Shown piece by piece: positions 1 to 5,324 of a DNA stretch of 5,409 nt. The DNA is taken from positions 1 through 5,409 of the forward strand of contig JANWJI010000092.1 of assembly GCA_025449515.1 (NCBI GenBank), in the 5' to 3' direction. The number at the start of each line of letters is the position of its first letter. Position 1 is the first letter of the stretch. The DNA is from Nitrososphaeraceae archaeon. GTDB taxonomy: Archaea; Thermoproteota; Nitrososphaeria; Nitrososphaerales; Nitrososphaeraceae. Below the pieces are notes generated by a model, which did not search any database, had not been told where the DNA came from, and saw only the letters and a list, made by a program, of their open reading frames with translations. The translations under genes and the position numbers were made by a program.

Positions 1-1
1 A

Positions 2-124
2 GCAGAAAACTTCAGAACCATCAATCGAACAATTGAGTCTGTGACAGAATATAACACCAACGTCGCAAATACTTGGAATTCATTCGCCACTGCTCAACAA
101 CAACCGTTCCTCCACAAACAATAA
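2..124 (+). CDS. C-terminal end of an unidentified helical protein (partial)
   Basis: The second forward frame is open from the window edge to a TAA at 122-124. It gives 40 residues starting AENFRTINRTIESV and ending FLHKQ. The composition is polar and helix-forming, rich in Asn, Thr, Gln and Glu, with spaced aromatic residues (Phe, Tyr, Trp). This is the look of phasin-like or other amphipathic helical proteins, but that comparison is a guess, because most of the gene lies outside the window and no motif is visible. Support for coding comes from the open frame at the edge, the protein-like composition, and the run of T tracts directly after the stop, as expected at an archaeal gene end. Its start and true length cannot be known from here. 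Confidence 0.6.
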   Translation, partial: AENFRTINRTIESVTEYNTNVANTWNSFATAQQQPFLHKQ

Positions 125-174
125 TTTTTTTTGTGTCCATTTTTTGTTTAGATGTTTATAGTATAAATTTTTTT
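125..174 (+). terminator. Oligo-T archaeal terminator cluster
   Basis: Three T runs follow the TAA of the upstream gene: eight T at 125-132, six at 140-145 and seven at 168-174. Archaeal RNA polymerase terminates at oligo-T tracts without needing a hairpin, and tandem tracts are common after genes. The first run starts at the base after the stop codon, which fits termination of the gene entering from the left. Confidence 0.6.
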
Positions 175-578
175 ATTTAACCTAAAATGTAGCCATTGAG
201 AGAATTTGGCGGTTGAACATCAAATTTCCATTTGGTTTACTCTCTTTTGAAGCCATCCAATCAATCTCTGATGCCTATACGATGATCTTTCAAAAGGCTC
301 AATTCGCTCCCTTTTGCAGAATATTCATTTTTAATATTTAGTATTGATAGACCTTTGGTATGGCATACATTTGCTTTGAAATCAGATAGATATTGCTACG
401 TGAATTGTATAAATTACTTAGAATGTTTGAAGTATAATCATTTATACACAGTGAAGCCCTATCGTTGAAGGCTTTGCGTTTATGCATCTGCCTGTGTTAT
501 TCTTGTGTCTGCAAGGCTAAAGCAAAAGATATTAAAACTACTAAACTTATAGTCGTGGAACTCAGATAGAGGCTAGAA
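175..578. other. 404-bp AT-rich stretch with no supportable gene
   Basis: I find no convincing protein or tRNA on either strand. Visible items are weak. There is an 8-bp inverted repeat CTTTTGAA/TTCAAAAG (244-251 and 289-296). There is a possible 8-pair stem with two wobble pairs and an 11-nt loop at 451-477, built around AAGCC and GGCTT. Near the right end, a TATA-like ACTTATAG (545-552) sits about 30 bp before the ATG at 579 and could be the promoter of that gene, with GAGG (569-572) a few bases before the ATG as a weak ribosome binding site. Confidence 0.5.
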
Positions 579-911
579 ATGAGAACCACTCTAGAAAAAA
601 TCTTTAAAAATATGATGGTATTAGATCTACTAATGACTAATGATGAGATACGTGAAATACAAGCACAACAAGATGAATTGACCCGTAAACTTAATGAAAA
701 AATCTCGGGTGATTTGAGCAAATTTCAAAAAACAATGGATGATATATTTAAGCAAAAACAAATACGTCAACGTGAATATTTCATTCAGAAAATCAAAGAA
801 GAACAGGAACAGGCAGACTCGAATATAAAATCAGGCGATCTAATGAGTGCTATGGCACATAAATTAACAGCCGACTGGTATTCATCTATGTTAGTTATGA
901 CGATGCATTAG
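579..911 (+). CDS. Small charged helical protein, unknown function
   Basis: I do not recognise this 110-aa protein. Residues about 20-75 are rich in Glu, Lys, Gln and Asp, with hydrophobic residues at heptad-like spacing (for example EIREIQAQQDELTRKL), so a coiled coil is likely. The C-terminal 30 residues are less charged and contain methionines and the stretch LTADWYSSMLVMTM. There is no signal peptide, membrane segment or metal motif. The ATG at 579 is chosen because an in-frame TAG lies at 567-569, leaving little room upstream. GAGG about 7 bases upstream could serve as a ribosome binding site, and ACTTATAG (545-552) is a plausible TATA box. Internal ATGs at codons 12-13 and 19 are alternative starts. 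It converges with the integrase-like stub on the other strand, with only 11 bp between their stops. The ORF is probably real because the composition is typical of a soluble protein, but its role is unknown. Confidence 0.55.
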   Translation: MRTTLEKIFKNMMVLDLLMTNDEIREIQAQQDELTRKLNEKISGDLSKFQKTMDDIFKQKQIRQREYFIQKIKEEQEQADSNIKSGDLMSAMAHKLTADWYSSMLVMTMH

Positions 912-922
912 GCTAGTTTATT

Positions 923-1288
923 CTAGATTTGTGTTTTTGAAATTATGTCGTCTCTTATTTTTGTCTTGAAAGGTATGTTCTTGTTGTAGTTTGAAAGTGA
1001 ATATAAAATCCTGATATTATCTCTTCTGTAGTTGTCAGATCTATCGATCTCTGTCTTCATCGCAATGATATAGTTGGATATTATTAATGTATTTTCTGTT
1101 GATAATCTATGAAGGTCGCTAGAAAACTTGTGTTGACTACGTAGATCAGCAGTAACGAGTTCTATCTTTCTATCTATCCAAAAGATCAGAGAAGAAGGAT
1201 ACAGACTTTTCGCGTTGTTGACCATTATCTCATCTTTTTCTTTTTCTTTTGTTATGATAGTTACAGCGGTAGTAACAGACTTTCTCAT
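923..1288 (-). pseudogene. Truncated N-terminal piece of a tyrosine recombinase/integrase (probable)
   Basis: This frame encodes 121 aa ending in TAG. Residues about 64-116, containing TENTLIISNYIIAM and then NYRRDNIRILYSLSNYNKN and FKTKIRDDIIS, have the helical pattern of the SAM-like core-binding (N-terminal) domain of tyrosine recombinases. There, a helix with 'N..LI..Y' is followed by 'R..NI..L..LS.Y...FK...RDDI'. In family members the chain continues into the Arg-His-Arg-Tyr catalytic domain. Here it stops right after RDDIIS, and I see no continuation in any minus-strand frame before 800. The DNA-binding half is therefore only a stub, with no catalytic residues. The start is uncertain: the first Met gives 121 aa, but Met22 (codon 1223-1225, followed by VNNAKSL) is plausible, since residues 1-21 are low-complexity and Lys/Glu-rich. 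The family resemblance is from memory of thaumarchaeal integrases. The alternative is an intact small hypothetical protein. Confidence 0.45.
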
Positions 1289-1640
1289 TTGGGAAGAATA
1301 AGATGGATCTCCATTATAGGTTAGTATTCTATACTACATTATGATGATATGAAATGTCTGATGGGCTCTCAATTAGTAAATGCGATTTCACCTCTGGTCA
1401 CGCTTTTGTTAGAATTACTTCAACTATTGTAACGCAGATTTACTAAGAGTATGGAAATAATTACGATAAATAATGGAGCAGCATATTTCTTTTGTCTACG
1501 GTGCAACTGCGGGTCAATATCCCCAACCTGCGATAGCAAGAATTCTCCATACACTATACTGATAAAAAAATATTCCTGCGACAGTATTTTTGTTTGGTTT
1601 GCAATACTAAATAAATTCGGGAATTGCTTGGGCTATTGTA
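1289..1640. other. 352-bp gap downstream of TFB, no supportable gene
   Basis: No gene on either strand is convincing. A forward open frame of 65 codons from 1451 is Cys-rich but looks random and runs into the 3' end of the TFB gene. On the minus strand, short hydrophobic pieces such as ILAIAGWGY are broken by stops within a few dozen codons. They might be traces of a dead membrane-protein gene, but that is not established. The only clear element is the A/T run at 1564-1570, listed separately. Confidence 0.4.
1564..1570 (-). terminator. Probable TFB transcription terminator (T7 tract)
   Basis: Seven consecutive A on the plus strand give a T7 tract in the minus-strand transcript, about 70 bp after the TFB stop codon. 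This is the first strong oligo-T run downstream of the gene and fits an archaeal intrinsic terminator. Confidence 0.45.
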
Positions 1641-2558
1641 CTAATTAAGTTGGGGAATCTTAATGTTAAGGTCGTTACATCTGTTTCTCAGAGTTACTTC
1701 TGTTACTCCAGAGGCAACGGCAAAAGCTTGCTGAGTTCTCTGTTCATTGCTACGGATGCACGATAGGTATAAAATTGCTCCTGCTAATCCCATTGGATTT
1801 TTTCCTGCCGCAATTCCACTTGTTATTACATCGTGCATATAATTTACAGCATGCCTTTTTGTTTTCTCGCTTATCTCCATTTTATTTGCAATCTTTGCAA
1901 TACACTTTATTGGATCCACCAATGGGACTTTTAATTCCAGATTCAAAACTATTTGTCTATATGCTCTTGAGAGCTCCTTGTATGATACATTGCTAACAGA
2001 CGCTACCTCTGCTAATGTTCTTGGAACTCCAGCCTCTCTAGAAGCAAAATAAATAGACGCCGCTAATGCAGCAGCAACTGTCCTTCCTCTAACCATTCCT
2101 TGTTGCTGTGCTTTTCTATAGATATAGGCTGCCTTTTCTATTACATTACCTGGCAACCCCAGCTTCCCTTTTAGTCTTTCAAGCTTCTGAAACGCATTTT
2201 TAAGATTTCTATCTGTTGGTGAACTAGCTTGAATTCTATAGTCCCATGTCCTTAATCTTTGCATCATAGAACGCATTGAATTGTCCAGCCCTTGTCCACT
2301 AGCATCCTTGTCTGGTTTTCCAATTACTGTGGAAAGCCCTCCATCATGGCGTGTTAATGTCATGGGCATTCCTACTCTACTTCTATCTCCCATCTGATTA
2401 GCATCAAATGCACGCCACTCTGGAGTAACGTGCTGTGACGACTTATCAGTACCAATAACCATACCACAATTTGTGCAAATCGTCTCGCCAGACTCTGCGT
2501 CTGTGATTACATCGGAGGATTTATAACATGCTTTACATACTAACTCATTTGCTAACAT
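1641..2558 (-). CDS. tfb: Transcription initiation factor B (TFB/TFIIB homologue)
   Basis: TFB binds the TBP-TATA complex and the BRE element and recruits archaeal RNA polymerase. This 305-aa chain has the normal family length and all parts. The N-terminal zinc ribbon has Cys8, Cys11, Cys28 and Cys31 (CKAC and CTNCG). The B-reader/linker has TPEWRAFD near residues 45-52 followed by the Arg- and Gly-rich stretch ending STVIG. The two cyclin-like repeats are at about 95-200 (RLKGKLGLPGNVIEKAAYIYRKA, GRTVAAALAASIYFASRE) and 205-300 (NPMGLAGAILYLSC; ends with the helix-turn-helix TQQAFAVASGVTEVTLRNR). An ATG eight codons upstream (2580-2582) lies inside the TATA box of the likely promoter, and its peptide MRRIYICV is unlike TFB. 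The ATG at 2556-2558, followed by LANELVC, is therefore preferred, and the mRNA would be leaderless. Thaumarchaeal genomes usually carry several TFB paralogues, and this one lies among mobile-element debris, so it may be an accessory copy. No defect is visible. Confidence 0.96.
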   Translation of the reverse strand: MLANELVCKACYKSSDVITDAESGETICTNCGMVIGTDKSSQHVTPEWRAFDANQMGDRSRVGMPMTLTRHDGGLSTVIGKPDKDASGQGLDNSMRSMMQRLRTWDYRIQASSPTDRNLKNAFQKLERLKGKLGLPGNVIEKAAYIYRKAQQQGMVRGRTVAAALAASIYFASREAGVPRTLAEVASVSNVSYKELSRAYRQIVLNLELKVPLVDPIKCIAKIANKMEISEKTKRHAVNYMHDVITSGIAAGKNPMGLAGAILYLSCIRSNEQRTQQAFAVASGVTEVTLRNRCNDLNIKIPQLN

Positions 2559-2580
2559 TACACATATATATATCCGCCTC

Positions 2581-2590
2581 ATATATATTA
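2581..2590 (-). promoter_or_regulatory. TATA box of the tfb gene, leaderless spacing
   Basis: Read on the minus strand, TAATATATAT is centred about 27-28 bp before the ATG at 2558. Archaeal transcription starts about 25-30 bp after the TATA box, so the start would fall at or next to this ATG. That supports both a leaderless mRNA and the shorter TFB start. A second AT alternation (2563-2573) is too close to the ATG to act as its TATA box. Confidence 0.6.
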
Positions 2591-2664
2591 GGCTTTAAAA
2601 TGCGGCTGTAATAACGAATCCTTCAGAAAATGTTCCTAATTACAAAATGTATAGGCTTCAAATA

Positions 2665-2793
2665 TTACATATCTTGTATATATTTGATGAATAAAGGCAA
2701 TATAATAAAATTCGTATCAGGACACAAATCACATTGATGATAATCTGATTGTGTAGCTGAACTAGAAACACATCCACATGAAGTAATTATCAT
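2665..2793 (-). CDS. Possible 42-aa cysteine-containing small protein
   Basis: An ATG at 2791-2793 opens 42 codons ending in TAA at 2665-2667. The peptide begins MIITSCGCVSSS and has a second cluster, HQCDLC, at residues 19-24. This gives C6, C8, H19, C21 and C24, a set that could bind one zinc ion. It ends in a hydrophobic stretch, FIILPLFIKYIQDM. Small Cys-pair zinc proteins are frequent in archaea, which makes this worth listing, but I recognise no family. The frame stays open for about 20 codons upstream of the ATG without another ATG. There is no clear ribosome binding site. The start lies inside the palindrome at 2784-2806, and the gene would sit between the HEPN/GATase-like gene and tfb on the same strand. 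A chance ORF in AT-rich spacer is a real alternative. Confidence 0.3.
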   Translation of the reverse strand: MIITSCGCVSSSATQSDYHQCDLCPDTNFIILPLFIKYIQDM

Positions 2794-2806
2794 AATATGA
2801 TAATTA
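2784..2806. repeat. 23-bp near-perfect palindrome in the spacer
   Basis: The half site TAATTATCATA (2784-2794) is repeated exactly in inverted orientation at 2796-2806 around one central base. Eleven matching pairs around a single odd base suit a dimeric regulator binding site better than an RNA hairpin, because a one-base loop cannot form. It is 118-140 bp inside the spacer between the HEPN/GATase-like stop (2910) and the tfb start, and it spans the ATG of the possible small ORF. It is pure A/T apart from one C and one G, so chance or replication slippage is possible. Confidence 0.5.
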
Positions 2807-2909
2807 TTATTATCTTTGAATCGGTATTTTTCAGAATTTTTTGTTATGTGCCCTTAGAACTAAGCTCTCTCTGTACACAAATATTGTATTCTAGATATAC
2901 TTCTATATT

Positions 2910-4223
2910 CTATATATTATTGCTAATTCTATTATATGGTCTTGCAAGCACCTGGTAACCCCTGATACAAAGCTTTCGAATAATGTCAAGCAAAATTTTA
3001 TACTCTCTTTCCTCATCCAAACTCATTCCTGTATGTATTAAAAATCCTCTTCCAAATTTAATTGCAACGATAGGATAAACATTACCCCATATCGAATTGT
3101 TGTAAGAGTGAGCCAAAGGTATGATGTTATCTGACAATTCTTTAACTGGTCGGAAAACTTTAGCTTTTGCCTTTTTATTTTCATCTAGTAATCTATCAAA
3201 TTCGATATCGACCTCTTGTGGCCCTACTATGTTTATCTCAGGACAATCCCACTCGGTTCCTACATCAAAGTGTCTCTTTAGAGGTAAAGATTCTATAGGG
3301 ATTCTCAAGTTATCATTTATTGACAAGTCATGATTTCCATCTACATCATAGACGCTTTGAATACTTGTCAATGCTGGAATAAAGTTAACCAAGAGATTGT
3401 AACTTCCGGTAAGCACATCCCAGCTATAAACAAAGGGCTGACCTCCAGAATTGACAAATATTCCCCCATCACGAATGTAAGAAAGTATTGTTTTAAACCC
3501 CACACCTTCAGCGTTACCTAACTCTGGATAAGCTTCACCAAATGGATTAATAATAATTGGAAAAGTTCCAATATTCAGATTTGAAATAGGCGTTAATGAT
3601 GCTTGGAACAGATTCGGTTCACCGTATGCAATATTGTTTATGTCTAACATCCATTGTACAGCTTTTCTATATTGCGAATGTTGATAATATACACATGGCT
3701 TTTCCTTTCTTGAATTAATATAGCCAGAAAGGATTCCTATGCGTATTGGCGGCTCAAAAATTTGATAATAGTGGATTTCTTTAAGTTTATCTATTAGCCA
3801 TGCAACTTCATTTAGACTAGTTTCAGTTTCTTCTCTACCAAATAAATTGACAGGGGACTTTGCTATAGTTTCCTTTTTTTCATAATACCCATATCTTGCA
3901 AGGTCTCGTCTAGTATCTGAAAATTTACTTAAAATCTGATAGGCAATGATTTTATCTTTATCTAAGAGCAAATCCTTGGATATCTTGGCTATGTCATCTT
4001 GATATGCTTCGTGTCTGGGTTCAAAATGCTTGCCAGATAGTATGATTAAGGCCTTCCAAAAGAATTCAGAGGAATGAAATAGCCATGCATAACATGAAGC
4101 ATAACTATAAATGTTGAAGTTATCCTCTGCGTTACTAAATCCCGAAAAGCATTCCTTAGCAAGGAAGATGTAATATTCTTGTTGATCTTTGCTTAACAGA
4201 CTTAATATTTTAACTGCTGCCAT
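2910..4223 (-). CDS. HEPN-like domain fused to a GATase-like domain, 437 aa, unknown function
   Basis: I do not know a named family for this protein. Residues about 30-150 read as an all-helical HEPN domain. SYASCYAWLFHSSEFFWKAL is the helix in which related proteins carry 'A...A..L.HS.E...KAL', followed by GKHFEPRHEAYQDDIAKIS and then TRRDLARYGYYE, matching the 'ARY' signature before a closing helix (SLNEVAWLIDKLKEI). The RNase motif R-x4-6-H of toxin HEPNs is not evident, so nuclease activity is unsupported. Residues about 158-420 look like a class I glutamine-amidotransferase-like fold. They start with the strand RIGILSGYI, then FPIIINPFGEAYPE, a helix and strand FKTILSYIRDGGIFVNSGGQPF, and end with YPIVAIKFGRGFLIHTGM plus a helix. 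The usual nucleophile elbow G-x-C-x-G is replaced by NSGGQ, so it is probably not an amidase and may bind a ligand or partner. No signal peptide or membrane span is seen. The ATG at 4223 has AT-rich promoter sequence just upstream and no ribosome binding site, suggesting a leaderless mRNA. Domain calls rest on visual pattern matching. Confidence 0.8.
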   Translation of the reverse strand: MAAVKILSLLSKDQQEYYIFLAKECFSGFSNAEDNFNIYSYASCYAWLFHSSEFFWKALIILSGKHFEPRHEAYQDDIAKISKDLLLDKDKIIAYQILSKFSDTRRDLARYGYYEKKETIAKSPVNLFGREETETSLNEVAWLIDKLKEIHYYQIFEPPIRIGILSGYINSRKEKPCVYYQHSQYRKAVQWMLDINNIAYGEPNLFQASLTPISNLNIGTFPIIINPFGEAYPELGNAEGVGFKTILSYIRDGGIFVNSGGQPFVYSWDVLTGSYNLLVNFIPALTSIQSVYDVDGNHDLSINDNLRIPIESLPLKRHFDVGTEWDCPEINIVGPQEVDIEFDRLLDENKKAKAKVFRPVKELSDNIIPLAHSYNNSIWGNVYPIVAIKFGRGFLIHTGMSLDEEREYKILLDIIRKLCIRGYQVLARPYNRISNNI

Positions 4224-4236
4224 GTTAAGATAATAG

Positions 4237-4253
4237 TAATATAAGATAATACC
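4237..4253 (-). promoter_or_regulatory. TATA-like promoter region of the HEPN/GATase-like gene
   Basis: Read on the minus strand, TATTATCTTATATTA lies 14-30 bp before the ATG at 4223. Its upstream half is about 26 bp from the ATG, which fits leaderless initiation. The region touches the stop codon of the transposase remnant (4253-4255). The promoter therefore starts at, or derives from, the end of the insertion sequence. Confidence 0.35.
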
Positions 4254-4793
4254 TAAGGATTTGGGACAGGTTTTACTATTATGTTTGTAAGTATTTTGAA
4301 GATATCTTCATTCCTATGAATGAATCTGAATTCGATTTCCTTTAGGTATAGGTTAAAGTACCGTTTGGGTACTCCTCGACAATGATATAGCCATGTTTTG
4401 GCATAACTCCAGAATCCTTCTAAACCATTGATATGAGTTGCATCGTCTCTAACATACTCTTCCTTTCCGTGAAGTATCATCTGATGTTTACCTGTCAAAT
4501 TCAAATGCTGCATACGCGGTAAGATCATCTGTGTGGTACACAGGAACCTATCTTGATATGTTGTTGTTGTCTTATCAAAGGAATCAAAGTAAGATGTTTC
4601 TGTCAGATGCAGGAAATGTAATGAATTTGTCGTTTCTTTGATATATCCCAAATACTAGGCGTTTACCTTCAGATCCCCATCCTCGCTTGCCTTTCCTATG
4701 TCTACCAACTAATGCTTCGTCTATTTCTAATTCTCCGGATAACTTCAACTTCTTTAATTTCAGCAATGACTCGTTGTAGGTTGATTGTCTGAG
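4253..4793 (-). pseudogene. IS1595-family (ISXO2-like) transposase, 5'-truncated and frameshifted
   Basis: IS1595 transposases carry an N-terminal zinc ribbon and helix-turn-helix, then a DDE-type ISXO2 catalytic domain. Here the N-terminal part is missing and homology begins near 4793. Four segments in shifting frames rebuild the catalytic domain. Segment one (4793 to about 4590) has KLSGELEIDEALVGR with the first catalytic Asp, then KGKRGWGSEGKRLVFGIYQ and SDRNIL. Segment two (4590-4540, another frame) is TLIPLIRQQQHIKIGSC. Segment three (4541-4497, first frame again) is VYHTDDLTAYAAFEF with the second Asp. Segment four (about 4500 to 4253, third frame) is LTGKHQMILHGKEEYVRDD, then HINGLEGFWSYAKTWLYH with the third catalytic Asn/Glu region, ending IVKPVPNP. 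At least three frameshifts make it non-functional. Terminal inverted repeats and target duplications were not found. Its upstream end joins a primase remnant, and its downstream end lies 29 bp from the HEPN/GATase-like start codon. Confidence 0.85.
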
Positions 4794-4800
4794 TTATATA

Positions 4801-5310
4801 TGATGGAACAACTAATAATCCATGATTACCTAAACTTTTGATCTCTATAGCAGGTATTTCGTTTGTATAAATCTTATCGCCTAACGTGTTCTTGTCACTA
4901 CTTTTTCCTTTGATTGGCCTTGTCGTATAGAAGTGAAAATGTGCTTAGTCAAGATTATCATTATGTTGTTCAACTATGGTTATTGTAGCAATTTCCTTTA
5001 TAGTTCTAGATTTGCCGTTTAGTTTGCATATCTATTCAATGACTTTCTTGTTATCTGCGTCTGTGCCAATAAGGTAATAATTTACTAAATCTGCTTTATG
5101 CCATACCCTACCTAAAAGAACGGCCAAACCGTTAGAAAATGCACCTTCTTCCTTCCATTGATTATGCAACTCTTCTGGTATTGGTTTGTCTTGCCATTGA
5201 CTCCATTGAATCTGGTTTACCTCCTGTCTTATGTTAGCAGGTATATCGCTAACCCATACCTCATAGCGCCAATAGTCTGCATTGACGTCACTGATTATGT
5301 TGGTAGTCAT
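4801..5310 (-). pseudogene. Decayed N-terminal part of a primase-polymerase-like replication protein
   Basis: Reading through two stops gives one continuous protein-like frame of about 170 codons in this stretch. The first 92 codons, MTTNIISDVNADYWRYEVW to NKKVIE, end at TAG (5032-5034). The same frame then reads ICKLNGKSRTIKEIATITIV, EQHNDNLD, TAA (4945-4947), AHFHFYTTRPIKGKSSDKN, and NEIPAIEIKSLGNHGLLVV, where the resemblance ends. From memory this pattern matches the N-terminal domain of thaumarchaeal bifunctional DNA primase/polymerase-like proteins of integrated elements and plasmids. YLIGTDADNK (Asp84 and Asp86) would be the metal-binding DxD motif, and the later IEIKSLG and HGLL segments fit the same domain. 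The full proteins are several times longer, and the helicase-like C-terminal part is absent. The start is well supported by GGAGGAG seven bases before the ATG. A truncated 92-aa product could still be made. The family call is moderately sure; the pseudogene call is strong. Confidence 0.65.
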
Positions 5311-5317
5311 TGTAAGA

Positions 5318-5324
5318 CTCCTCC
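5318..5324 (-). promoter_or_regulatory. Strong Shine-Dalgarno site of the primase-like remnant
   Basis: On the minus strand GGAGGAG lies seven bases before the ATG at 5310. It is the only strong Shine-Dalgarno sequence I see in the window and it fixes the start of the decayed gene. AT-rich TATA-like sequences (for example AAATATAG and AATATAAG within 5362-5389) lie farther upstream, which implies a mRNA with a short leader, in contrast to the leaderless tfb. Confidence 0.7.

Noticed and set aside
182..256. 24-codon minus-strand frame beginning MASKESKPNG
   Set aside because: It is too short, with no promoter, ribosome binding site or recognised family, so it cannot be told from chance.
451..477. 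Stem-loop with AAGCC/GGCTT arms and an 11-nt loop, considered as an ncRNA or riboswitch
   Set aside because: There are only eight pairs, two of them wobble, and no conserved aptamer core or second helix.
497..721. 74-codon minus-strand frame
   Set aside because: It overlaps the better-supported helical-protein gene on the plus strand, and its Ser/Leu/Ile-rich peptide is what the antisense of Glu/Lys-rich helices gives.
1451..1640. Hydrophobic fragments on the minus strand (such as ILAIAGWGY) that might be a dead membrane-protein gene
   Set aside because: The fragments are short, in different frames, interrupted by stops, and match no family I can name.
1451..1648. 65-codon plus-strand frame with several cysteines (CLRCNCGS)
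   Set aside because: The cysteine spacing fits no known ligand set, the composition looks random, there is no promoter or ribosome binding site, and it runs into the 3' end of tfb on the other strand.
1775..1996. 73-codon plus-strand frame inside tfb
   Set aside because: It is antisense to conserved TFB cyclin-fold sequence and is only a shadow.
2734..2762. TTGATGA followed by two CTGA sequences, considered as a C/D box sRNA
   Set aside because: The first position of the C box is wrong and the first CTGA is only a few bases away, leaving no room for a guide; no C'/D' pair of proper spacing is present.
3121..3521. Two plus-strand frames of 63-70 codons inside the HEPN/GATase-like gene
   Set aside because: They are antisense shadows of an intact 437-codon gene, with no initiation signals.
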